In this document: piece after piece, positions 1-10,366 of the stretch | Layout of the letters: each line of letters starts with the position of its first letter | Numbering within the stretch: position 1 is the stretch's first letter | Origin: Platerodrilus igneus | Taxonomy: Eukaryota > Arthropoda > Insecta > Coleoptera > Lycidae | Direction of reading: 5' to 3' | DNA: 64,000 nucleotides | Assembly (NCBI GenBank): GCA_036346225.1 | Contig: JARFIW010001190.1 | Location: 310,001 to 374,000, forward strand | Program-made: the position numbers and the translations under genes | Notes under the pieces: generated by a model | What the model was told of the DNA's origin: nothing | Databases searched by the model: none | The model's input: the letters and a program-made list of their open reading frames with translations, nothing else

Positions 1-318
1 CTTCCAGTTAAGGCTTATTACTCTAACAAGACGTTCTCTGCCATTTTTTTTTATTCAAACCGTAGATGACATATCTAGAAATTAAATTCATACTGAAAAT
101 GTCTTAAAATACTATTAAGTTTAATTTATCTTTTCATAATTTTATATACGAAAAACGTGATTTATGAGTGAAAAGTTCACTTTTTTACACTAGTAGGAGC
201 TACTATTGAGTTTATAAAGAGTGTCTATTGATGATATTGCCGGAGGCTTTCACGGTCGCAGTCATTATAAATATTTATGGTTCCGGGTTGGAAGCGTGTC
301 ATTTTATAAACTGAGGTC

Positions 319-353
319 GACGTTTCACCCACTTTTGTAAGGGGTTTCATCAG
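319..353 (-). ncRNA. Degenerate hammerhead-ribozyme-like core (left arm)
   Basis: On the minus strand the order is CTGATGA, then a short hairpin pairing ACCC with GGGT, then GAAAC. This is the conserved core and stem II layout of a type I hammerhead. Stem III and the cleavage triplet are not convincing, so I regard it as a decayed ribozyme. Such ribozymes are known from terminal repeats of Penelope-like elements. Confidence 0.4.
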
Positions 354-674
354 GACAAGAAAAGAAAATTAAATAATAAAATAAAAAATAATAAAGATAA
401 AAATGATAATTTTAAGTAGACAAGTTAAAGTGTAAAGAGTAGAGTTACTCCTGAACTAGCAGACTCACTAGCTCATTCAAAACCAAAAGGTGTCTTGTGG
501 CGTAGTGACTTCGAAGTTACTTTGCCACAAGACACCTTTTGGCTTTGAATGGGCTAGTGAGTCTGCTAGTTCAGGAGTAACTCTACTCTTTACACTTAAA
601 CTTGTCTACTTAAAATTATCATTCTTATCTTTATTATTATTTTTTATTTTATTATTTAATTTTCTTCTCTTGTC

Positions 675-710
675 TTGATGAAGCCCTTTACAAAAATAAG
701 GGAAACGTCG
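675..710 (+). ncRNA. Degenerate hammerhead-like core (right arm)
   Basis: This is the mirror copy of the motif at 319-353. It reads TTGATGA, a weak stem II, then GAAACGTCGG. The first C of the CTGATGA box has become T and stem II is less paired than in the left copy, so it is more decayed. Confidence 0.35.
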
Positions 711-860
711 GCCTTGTTTATAAAATGACACGGTCCCAACCCGGAACCATAAATATTTATAGTATCTATTGATTTTTAGCTTTGAATGCTTAGACAGCGA
801 GATGCATTGCCTATTAAATAAACTATATTAACAAATTTTAAATCGCATGGTATGCTTATT

Positions 861-1800
861 TTAATGTTTAAACGAAATGTCGTTGAAATGTTGATCAATT
901 CGTTTGTAACACTTTTGCAATCTGGACATTGAGTTAACAAAGTCTTGTTGGCACAAATCCATATGCATGTTGTGGACAGCGTCTTGGATTCGTCCTTTTA
1001 ATTGTTCGACGCTGTAACCACCAAGAAAAAGCAAAATCTTGGGGTGTAATACTAAGGGATCGTGGTGGAAAATTAATAAATTTACTTTTGTTATGAGCGC
1101 CTGAAAACAAGTATGTGACTGCGTTAATCAGAGTTACGGCTGTATGTGGTGTTGCACCATCTTACTGAAACCATGTGCTATCTGTATAATAGCCATGAAA
1201 ATTTTGTAAAGTTAGGCGTAAAGGTTTGTGAATCGTGTCGACGTACCCATGACTGGTTGCAGTACAAGTGCGCCCAGCAGCATGTTTAAGGGGATAAGGC
1301 CCAGTTATTTCTGATGCAGACATGCCACACCAAACGGGCGTCTTTTTAAAGTGCAATTGATTCTGATGCAATTCCCGTGGACCTTTAGGAGCCCAGTACC
1401 AAGTATCCTGCTTTTTGACGTTGCCATTTCCATGAAAATGTGCTTCTTCACCAAAGATAATTCCCAAAAATGGTTCACCATATTTTCGCAAAAAGTCCGT
1501 CTGTTTTAATGGTCTGCAGGTTTTAAAATCGCATTAGTTGAATTTTATAGGGATGAAAATCGTGATTTATAATGGGATGTACGCTTGTGTGAGATAAACT
1601 TAGCGCTGGTGAATGTGTAAAAAACAATCGACTTGGATTTTGATTAACGGAAAATAGTTCGCTCCACTATACCAATATAATTCGTTGTTCTAACACCTTT
1701 TGGTGTACCCAAGGGCGTTCTATTTGTAGCAGAACCAATTTTGCAAAATTTTTTACCCACGAATTAACTAAAAACGTAAATGGTGCCACCTGCAGTACGT
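861..1800 (-). pseudogene. Tc1/mariner-superfamily transposase, degraded
   Basis: The longest open piece is 1162-1491 (109 codons). It reads EEAHFHGNGNVKKQ, then KTPVWCGMSASEITGPYP, then WFQ followed by an in-frame stop and DGATPHT. These are the DEAHF, VWCG..GPY and WFQxDGAxxH motifs of mariner-like DDE transposases. The first catalytic Asp is Glu here. Downstream, after a frameshift, FPPRS..ITPQDF holds the third catalytic Asp, and a C-terminal tail runs to a stop at 861. Upstream to about 1800, pieces such as HPYKIQL match the region before the catalytic domain, interrupted by stops. Typical length is about 340 residues. I did not find terminal inverted repeats. It is clearly dead; the exact subfamily is unknown. 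Confidence 0.75.
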
Positions 1801-4800
1801 CAGATATTGTATCGTTGACAGAAGCAATGGCACACTAAAGCATACCAAATGTCTGATTTAAAATATGCCTTAAATCTAAAAGCGCGTGCCTTATTTAATC
1901 AATGTGTTATGGGAACAAAAGATCCCCACGCATTTGCTTCACGACTGTGGCTGTACGTTTTCCCAAAATTGCACAGTCAGCGCAAGATGAATTTATATAC
2001 TAAGATTTGTTATAAGACGCCTCTTACTAAAAATCAATTTTGGATTAGGTCTTATAAATTGACAAAAGTTGCTCAGATTTCAAAAAAATGTTTAAAGACT
2101 AGTTTTCTGAGACATTTGATTTAAATAGTTGTCTAACGTGCCTTTTATCAACGCAGGCCTACACTGGCAACTTTTCTAGAGAGCTGTCCGGCGCTGTTAG
2201 GTAGGCTAGTTTCACAAAGCAAGCAACAATCGCCTCAAACTTTTCAATTTTTCACTTGAGTGTGTTACACTTACTTCAGGTGATAATCGCTGTATCTCGT
2301 TTTCAGCTTACCAGGTTAAAACGCCGTAGTTCTTTAGTCATGGTCTATTATGTTTTGTAGGATATTTATAAAACTACACTTCGTAACGTGACAAACAATA
2401 CATTTGCTCTTTGCCATCGCTCCACATACTGCTTGTCGTGGCAGCCTTGAATTGCTTGAAATGTGTCTGTCAAAGTGACAACGTACTAAATGTACGTGGC
2501 TTCAAACTGAACCCCGATGCAGGCTCATTTTTCTTTCGTCACATAATTTCGGAGCTGTGCTAGTATATCGCTGGAATTGTGAACTTGTATTGTTAGAAAA
2601 TAAATTCGTTGTTCTATCTTCAGTACTTTAGTCTTAATTTTTTGCGAGTTTTCTAATAACTTCGCGTTCAATTCTTACGAGATCTCTAAAAACCTATTTT
2701 ATAGTTTTTGGAAACCTTCTGGCAAATTTTTGAAATGCTGAGCTTTTACTTCCTCAAATTTTAGGAGAATTTGATTTTTAGTTTTCCGCGATTTCGTATT
2801 TTTCGTATGTTTTGAAATATCTATAAAGCCCGCAACGATTTCCTCCAGTTTTTGTATAAAGGTGACGACACTTTCCTTTAGCTTTTTTATGCAATCGGTC
2901 CATCTCTCCTCAACATCGATTTCTTCAAGGAAAGAGGGGTTCTTACTGTCCACTCCTGCGGTGTGTTTTTGACTAGAGTAACAAGCATGCAAAAGAAAAT
3001 TCGTCAAAATTTTTTGACTAGTATTGATTTTACTTATTACTCCTAAGAGACACTACAGTTACGATCGTAAAACCTGTTATGGTATTCCGTGCAAACGCGA
3101 ATAAAAGCAATAAAGTAAGTAAAGAAAATCGCCTACACCGAATACCGTAACAAAACAGGGACAGAATAGTAGAATCAAAATCCAAAAGAATTAGATTTCG
3201 AGCTAGCTCAAAAACGTCGGAGAGTGGGGTAGATGATATAGAAAGAACAAATTAGAACTTAGTAAAAAGCTATATTACAAACATACTGTCCCAAAAGAAC
3301 ATTTACAAAAGTAAAAAACACACATTTACGTAATCGTGTTATAATGTGATGTAAACAAAGTCTCAATTTACATATAATACAGTATATGCATTTTTAAAAT
3401 ATGGGGAATAAAATTTTATAATCTAAATACCATATAGTTACATAGTCTTTCCAATATACAAGAAATAATACAGTAATATATGCAAGGCATAATACAGTAA
3501 TATTTGCAATAATTTCTACATGCTTTGGGATGTGCACCTAGTAAGATTTAAGAATGTAACATTAAATTTTAAACAACGTAATCAAGTATTAACTAGCAAG
3601 TTGTTAAGGTTAACATTAATGTACAAAGAAAAGAAAACAGTAAAAAGTGCTTTAACGCAAGCTTTAAGAAAACTGCATAATGGTTCGTGCATTGTGAGCG
3701 TGCATTTGGTAAAGTACAGTCTGCAATTAATTGTGAAATCAACCAAAGCAACATCACAAATAAAACAAACAGAAAAACTGTACCTTAAACCAAGCTTTCG
3801 TCATCTTTAAGAATTCGGAGGTGCGGATTGCACTGGTCTACGGCTGGGTGCTGGATCCAACAACTTAACTATACTAGAATACTATGTATAAAAATGAATT
3901 TTAAAATCACGATTTACAAAGACCAAGGAACGTTCTGTAGAATTACAATAGAATACACAAGATAAGAGTCAAATAAATAAGAGCGCCTTCCAAACGCTCG
4001 GCTTGTATTTATAGAAATTGAGAACTACGGCGAGAAATAACACAGAACCATTCCCAGCAATAGAATGTAAAATATTCTGCGAAAACATGCAAAACTATAT
4101 TCCTGACAACAACTGCGAAAGATACCTAAAATGCAAGTAAATAAAAAAGGCAAAATACGGTGATTAATTCTATTAAATTTCATTCACATGAGAAAGCAAA
4201 ATATATTCTAAAACACACAAGCGAGTGTGCAACCTTGCATACTGTTAAAGGAAACCAGTTGCCTTACTTACATAACTGAATAGAGGTTTGTATTACTATC
4301 GATCCACGCTACCCATAAAACGCCAGCTCCCGAACACGTGCAAATGTAACGGTAGGTTTTTTCAGTACTAACCATTAAAGGCATTTATGCAAAGCAGTTG
4401 TTTTGAACATGTTTTGTAGAATGAACTATTGGGAAAGAAAGCAGCTGTTAGAATGTGTTACAAAAAATTGATAAGCGAGTTTCTAGCCTTTCTGAAATGG
4501 ATTTACGATAGCAATATTTTAAAGAATTTATAAACGCTGTGAATCCCATATTCCACGTATCTCTATTGCACAAAACACTAGGATAATGTTGTAGGGCGTT
4601 TCAATACGTATTTATTGAACTTGTTATGCTTATATAATTTGAGAATAATATAAAAAGGTTTAGATCAGCATTCTTAGGAAGCGCTTGATTAAGGTAGTTG
4701 CAAACCAATGCAGAATCGCTCTGTTTCAAAATGTTAACGTAACACACCACTTAATGTACTTACATTGATAATTCTTTATTCGGTTTAATACTAGTACAAT

Positions 4801-6600
4801 TAGGTATAAATATTTACAGAGAATCATTAACCTGCTGAAATGCCGCTACAGAGATCACTGATAAAATATAGAAACAATAATTACCACACCAAGTTCTTCT
4901 TTAGCGCAAAGGATATTTATTTTAAATTTAATCCATTTATTTATTTTATTTCACTTGTGGATTAATTTTTAGATAGATCTGAGAGCGACAGAAATGAATA
5001 TATTTAGATATGACCAATATGTATTTGATATTCTTTTAAAGTATAATGGATTAAATTCATTTGTTGTTTTTGTCTGTACAATGATGGTACCAAGATTACC
5101 CCAAACTTGTAAAGAAATTGACACAGTGCCTTAACTTGCCTGCTTTTTTGTTGGTGGAATTACTACAGATTTTTTACAATGTCTCAATCTGCCTATTCCT
5201 TGTAATTAGTTTCGACGAGGACTGTCGATTTCTTGTAAATGCCTAGGTTTTGAATGTTTCTGTATTTATAACATCAGTCTAAACAGCTTATACCAATAGC
5301 GTTTTAGTATTTGGCTTAAAGCGCAGTCACGAGTATTTAATCGGGAATCCAAATTCAACAAAACTTGTACTCTTGGCCCAACGCGCTTCTTATTGCAGCG
5401 GTTTTTTCTGATATATGGTACAAAGGTTCTACTAGAAATTATGGTTTAGGATTATATATTTATTGCTAGACAATATGCCTTAGTATATACTGCATATTGG
5501 TAATGCTTAATATACTCCTATTTACTCAAAATTCTTAATAATCTACAAACCTTTCCTCCATATGTTGTATTCAAAAAACTTAAGCTTATACAAATAATCG
5601 TTTCATAATTGTTTTAACCTGAATCAAAAAGCTGCTTCTTTAAATTACTGTAGTTCTTTGTTCCGGGATTTCTTGTAGTGGCAAATAAATAATTATATAC
5701 TTCTTTGATATTAATAATAAACTTCGCATATTTGTAGTAAAGCACTTGATGCAAATTTTAGGCCAATTATTTCACAAATATTCTGTTAAGTGTATGAGAC
5801 ACTATTAGCATAGGACAATTTTTAAAATGAAATTGAACCATGTGGTAACAATATATGTGTGTCAAAAAATTAAATATTTGTTAACATTGCATATCCGTTA
5901 AGTGAAATGGTTAAGCAAATAATTATGCGTCTTTTAATAACTTTAGAAATTTTCTGTACTCTACGTAGGCCAATGTACATTTGTCTTTCCCATAGTCCTA
6001 TAACGTCCATGTAGTGAAAATACCACTTGTGTTAAATGGGAGGAATGCAAGTGAATTCTTTATGAAAGGACTTTTATGCCGTGGCCCTGTTTCTTTCTGC
6101 TGGATCCTATCATTTGTGATAAGTTTCTGCATAATTACAATCTCTCCAGTCAAAAAAACTAAATCTATACAGTAATACGTATATGAAACTACAACTTGAT
6201 TAAAATAAAAATTCAGGTGCAGTAATAACTACAAGAATTTCAAACTTTTAAAGTTTATCCCACAATATCAAAAAATCAGGGAAACCTCCAATATTTTCAG
6301 GCACTTTTAATTCAACGCGAGTTAAATATTCCTCAATTAATATATATACGAATTTAAATATAATGATTAAGTTTTAAGAAATAGAATATTTCATTGTATA
6401 ATTAAAGGACACATTATAAAAGGTTAATGAAAGTCCATATCAGACATGAGAACGGAAGCAACTACTTTGTATTTAAGGCGCAACATGATATTGCAGGTGC
6501 AGGACACAATGAACTATAAGAAAGCAGTTTTTGTAATTAAGATTACTAATAATAAGACATTGTATGTTATCAAGAAATAGCAGTCGTGAGATCTGCATTT
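1801..6600. other. 4.8 kb without a recognisable gene
   Basis: AT-rich sequence with only short open frames. I see no domain, LTR, terminal repeat or long duplication. Frames at 1849-2124, 2699-3007 and 3520-3810 have no recognisable motif; 2699-3007 is listed separately because it is Lys/Glu-rich and helical-looking. This may be old decayed repeat or intron sequence. Confidence 0.5.
2699..3007 (-). CDS. Hypothetical 102-codon ORF
   Basis: An open frame from 3007 to 2699. The central part (about residues 28-85) is rich in Lys, Glu and Ile with regularly spaced hydrophobics, as in an amphipathic helix. I recognise no family, signal peptide or membrane segment. There is no ribosome-site or splice context to decide for or against it. 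In AT-rich eukaryotic DNA a frame of this length can occur by chance, so it is likely not a gene. Confidence 0.12.
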   Translation of the reverse strand: MTNFLLHACYSSQKHTAGVDSKNPSFLEEIDVEERWTDCIKKLKESVVTFIQKLEEIVAGFIDISKHTKNTKSRKTKNQILLKFEEVKAQHFKNLPEGFQKL

Positions 6601-6628
6601 CCCACAAGATGATGTGAGGGCAGGGATT

Positions 6629-6668
6629 ACATAAATACCCTGAGGAGGCCACAATGGTCAGTCAGTCT
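6629..6668 (+). promoter_or_regulatory. TATA box plus arthropod-type initiator, candidate core promoter
   Basis: ACATAAATACC at 6629-6639 is followed about 29 bp later by TCAGTCAGTC at 6658-6667. TCAGT is the classic arthropod initiator, and the spacing fits TATA/Inr promoters. Similar pairs occur in LTRs of insect retrotransposons, so it may belong to an old LTR rather than a host gene. The open frame at 6778-7023 just downstream has no recognisable motif. Confidence 0.35.
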
Positions 6669-7262
6669 CGAACTTCATAACTTTAACATTGTTTGTAGTT
6701 CAAGTTACTCACCGTAATTTTAATTATTAATTATTAATTTATTAACTTCAAGTACTTATGTCAATTTCAATTACTTAATGTTTAGTGAATATAAACGTCT
6801 AAGTTGTAACAGAAATGAGTTATTTCTTATAATTAAACAGTTAAAAATAAAATTGTTAGAAGAGTTTCTGGCGACAAAACTTTTTAAAAAGAAACTCCCA
6901 AAGGCCCAAAACCTATCTCGCGACCATTTTTTTTCTTTAGTTTTAATAACTTTTTTCTCGTGTTTTAATACTGAATTCGTTGAATGTATATGCAGTTTAA
7001 TTGAAGTTGTATATCATAAGTAGACTGATTTCCTGATAGTGGCAGTTTCAAATTAATGATTACATTCGTCATTGTATCGTAAAAAGGTTGCTATTCTAGA
7101 TCTATATATTAAAAGGTTTGAGTTTAATTTGCGGTTTCTAAGTACATAATCAATATTAATGCAACTAGAAGTTCTCCTATTAAGCTAGTTCTTGATTACC
7201 TTCCTAATCATATAAGCAAATACTGCAAACAACACACTTTGAAATATATATATTTGTTTTAG

Positions 7263-7450
7263 AACCTAGAAGAACTGAAAGATCTAACAAAATGGTAACA
7301 AGCTTAAATAAAAGCTTGAAGGAGATTGCCCAGTTCGAAGCGTTTAAAGCACAGAATTACACATTTACAAATCTCACTGTGCGGCGTGGGACTAACGCGT
7401 TTTTGACCTGCAGAGTACCAATTGTGACTGAAAGATTCATTGGCTATAAT
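7263..7450 (+). CDS. Candidate internal exon encoding the start of an immunoglobulin domain
   Basis: A 188 nt open stretch lies between a plausible acceptor (TATTTGTTTTAG, ending 7262) and a strong donor (AAT|GTAAGT at 7451). Read with two leading bases, it is open throughout and includes FTNLTVRRGTNAFLTCRV then FIGYN at the 3' edge. N-x-T-V-x-x-G-x-x-A-x-L-x-C is the A'/B-strand signature of an Ig domain, and in insect lachesin/DIP/Dpr-type genes an exon commonly ends just before the C-strand Trp, as here. The partner exon with Trp and the second Cys is not in the window. It may be an exon of a gene whose introns hold these transposons, or a stray duplicated exon. Family assignment is inference. 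Confidence 0.4.
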
Positions 7451-7651
7451 GTAAGTATTTATTTATCTTTAAGGATTTATACAACTTTTGTAATACTTGC
7501 AATGCTCTTTTTAAACATATAGCTTTTCGGTTGTGGTATTTTTAAAGAATTTTATATGGAGATTGCATTTTAGTTGACATTTTTGCCTTATAATTCTAGA
7601 TTTCTACTCATAAATCGGTAACAGCAAATCGCTAAGAATTTAAGAATACAT

Positions 7652-7654
<3 letters not shown>

Positions 7655-7691
<37 letters not shown>
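7655..7691. repeat. (TA)n tract
   Basis: Pure TA dinucleotide repeat, first of three within 400 bp. Confidence 0.95.
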
Positions 7692-7694
<3 letters not shown>

Positions 7695-7734
7695 TATTTT
7701 ATTTTATAATTTGCAAGGTCGTTACACCACATAA

Positions 7735-7768
<34 letters not shown>
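7735..7768. repeat. (TA)n tract
   Basis: TA repeat marking the left edge of a 265 bp segment that carries a hammerhead-like motif. Confidence 0.95.
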
Positions 7769-7909
7769 GTATTGTGTGGGACGTGATTAGTTGTTATTTT
7801 AAGTTTTAACGGTATTTGTCAAAACTATAATAGTATTTTAACTCCAGTTTTGGTAAGTAATATTTTAGAGTTCTTACGTCAATAATAATCACAGTTACTT
7901 TGCAGCACT

Positions 7910-7944
7910 CTGAAGAAGATTTCAAATAAATCGAAAGCTCGGTG
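7910..7944 (+). ncRNA. Hammerhead-like motif
   Basis: CTGAAGA, hairpin GATTT-CAAATA-AATC, then GAAAGCTCGGT. Core boxes and stem II fit the hammerhead pattern (CTGANGA, GAAA). Stem III has a mismatch and the base after the expected U is G, which is not permissive for cleavage. It sits in a 265 bp segment between two (TA)n tracts, probably a Penelope-type terminal-repeat remnant. Confidence 0.35.
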
Positions 7945-8031
7945 AAAAACAGATATGATTTTTTTCTAGAAGAACAAATAACCTGCTATTATTAATTGAA
8001 TACACTGCTGGTTGTCACTTTTAACTAATTG

Positions 8032-8032
<1 letters not shown>

Positions 8033-8069
<37 letters not shown>
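8033..8069. repeat. (TA)n tract at the start of a solo LTR
   Basis: TA repeat immediately followed by the LTR start TACTCAAATTTAGACC at 8070. Confidence 0.95.
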
Positions 8070-8071
<2 letters not shown>

Positions 8072-10335
8072 CTCAAATTTAGACCAGGGTAGAAAATTAA
8101 TTAATTACATCAAATAATTTTAATCACCATGTATAAGGAAGCTTTGGGAAAAAGTACGCGTAATTAAATGCCTAGTGTAAAGATTTAAATCATTCAATTA
8201 GAAGGTAGGGTTTGTATAGACGTTTATTAGATAATACGCGTTATTAAAAAAAACCGTGGAGCATAAAAAAAAATTTATTCGTTTCATTAAAAATAAGGGA
8301 TTTAAATTATTCACTAGACGCTTTCTATAAAAAGAAGCAGAATTAAAATGCTCAACGTGTATAATTTAATTGTTCCAAGAAACAAATAGAAATTACGTGC
8401 AAAATTTATATTAATTAATTCAATTTTTAAGTAACGAGTATTAAACAAAATGTACAAATAATAATTCATATTTAATTTGTATTCACTAAAAATTAAAGTG
8501 TAGAAGTCAATGCCATTCACTATTATTTTAATTGGAGTTAATTGAACGACTATTAAGGTATAATAGGCATAAAAGCTTTTAAAAAACCCAATAATACTCA
8601 AATCGTAGAAGTGTTATTTAAAGTATTACGATTGAACATCTGCGTATTTTTAAATGTCAAATTCTAATAAATTTGAGCTGATAAACATGCAGATTATGCG
8701 TATATTGCAAACGATCGGATAAATCGCAGCTTATATTAACATATGAATCCACGTGGACTGAAATAACCGAGAGTAAAGAGTATCGATTTGCACCACTAAG
8801 GCCAAGTTAGAAAAAGACAGATAAAATGCGCAAGGCAGAGCCACAGATAATAAAAGGCGTGATTTGAGCAACGTCACGAGGAAACGATTGGTGGAAATAG
8901 GATGCAGATATGAGAGGTGTAAACGTAACGATTTCTATACAAAATTAATTAGTTGTTTGCAGACGCGTTGCGTGCCGTGTGAAAAATTTCTTAGATTTTC
9001 AACTGGCGCGTGTGCAAATTTTGTAGAATAGCGTGCCGAGCTGTCGAAAAGGGAAAAGAGAATGCAAAATTCTGAAAACTGGCCGTTGAGGGACAAAACC
9101 GACGGGCAGGCTAGCTATTATATAAACCCGTGATTATAGGTGTTTTGCTCTGTTAGATTTTTGATTATTCGATGCTTTAAACAGTGCTCTCTTAGATTTT
9201 CGATTTTGATTCAATACTTTAAACAGTTTGCTCTTATATTTTGTGATTATTGAATACTTTAAAACAGTTTGCTCTTTACGTGCTACGATACAAGTTATTA
9301 TGCATTAGTGCACTTAGAAAAGAAGATACAAGGTAATAAAGTCTAGTTATATTTGCGAGTATTACTGTACCAATTATCCAAATTTGTAACGATAAATGAA
9401 TAAACAAAAGTAGGCAGTTTTAGGTATAGCGTGAAAGAATTAGGAATTTCTTTGCTATTTTTCGGTAGTGAGTAAATCAAATGTTATTAGTAAACGTGAT
9501 TGGATCTACAAACAAGATTTAGATATACATAAATGCGTTCCTGAGAAGCCCGGAAACTTTTTCAACGAATGGTGTTGTAAATGAATTTTAAAAGGCGACC
9601 AGGAATCTGAGGACGGAAACATAACCCAGTTGGAATGGTAAAATTAGCAAGGACGATGTACATTGAAGCCACGAGTGCAATAACCTTCAGGTAAATTATA
9701 CAATTTTGTTCGAACTTTGATGTTTTTGTGTGTGTTGGATATCTTTATAATTTATTTAAAAAAAATGGACAGTAGTGAATTTGTATGAACAACAACTTTT
9801 AATTTTAAGGTAAAATTTTCTTGTTTAAGTAGAAAGGAGTATTTAGCAGTTTATGTTTTGATTATGATGAAAATTTGGGTCTGTCTTTGAGCTCAATTAG
9901 ACTAACCTGGTTAATTAACGTAAAGGGGTGGAAGATGCTCCCTTTTATTCAGACTTAGGTCTGCACATATTGTAACTTAAGTAGTATGCATCCTACCAGG
10001 ACTTTAATTCTGGATGCATATTAAAATGATGACAAATTTAAACTTGAAATTTTATGATACTGATATTTATGCTGAAAATTAATTTTGAAATATTAATGTA
10101 TTATGAATATTAATGTAAATAGAGTTAACGTTGATGTTTGTGGTAGGAATGTGTTTGTTTATTTATGAATGAGGATGAAAGTTTCAACTAGGTGAGCAGC
10201 CGAGGCGGAAAGAGTAAAAAGGCGACTATCAGAAGAGATTTAACAGGGCGAGAATCACAGCAAATCTTGGTGCCAAATTCGAGAGGTTCAAATATCTTTT
10301 TTGACTCTGGTGAGGCTTTTTGTAGATTTCACAGC

Positions 10336-10336
<1 letters not shown>
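8070..10336 (+). mobile_element. Solo LTR of the gypsy family seen at 15.9-23.3 kb
   Basis: It begins TACTCAAATTTAGACCAGGG and ends CACAGCA, matching in reverse the two LTRs at 15899-17967 and 21153-23283 along their length (shared blocks include the CATGTATAAGG start region, the TTAATTAACGTAAAGGGGTGG block and GTGAGCAGCCGAGGCG near the end). No internal gag/pol follows. Length is near 2.27 kb. A TATA-like site, TTATATAAACCC, lies at about 9118-9129. Many substitutions against the younger LTRs show that it is an old insertion. Both ends touch (TA)n tracts. Confidence 0.8.
9116..9130 (+). promoter_or_regulatory. LTR TATA box
   Basis: TTATATAAACCCG within the solo LTR. The homologous site in the next LTR is CTCTATATATACCC near 11320, and on the minus strand of the young LTRs it is GCTATATATACC. 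The conserved position suggests the retroelement promoter. Confidence 0.45.

Positions 10337-10337
<1 letters not shown>

Positions 10338-10366
<29 letters not shown>
10338..10366. repeat. (TA)n tract between two solo LTRs
   Basis: The only sequence between the 3' end of one LTR (CACAGCA) and the 5' end of the next (TACTCATATTTAGACC). Confidence 0.95.

Larger units (their letters stand above)
266..761. repeat. Foldback element, 0.5 kb near-perfect inverted repeat
   Basis: The sequence from 266 to about 512 is repeated as its reverse complement from 513 to 761, with almost no loop (the centre is TTCGAA at 510-515). The outer ends read TATAAATATTTATGG and CCATAAATATTTATA. Each arm carries a hammerhead-like core (separate entries), which links the unit to terminal repeats of Penelope-like retroelements. 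There is no credible protein: the open frame running through the right arm is just arm sequence. Transcription through it would give a hairpin of about 245 bp. Confidence 0.85.

Noticed and set aside
490..678. 62-codon open frame as a gene
   Set aside because: It starts with GTG and runs along one arm of the foldback; sequence is fixed by the palindrome and has no protein features.
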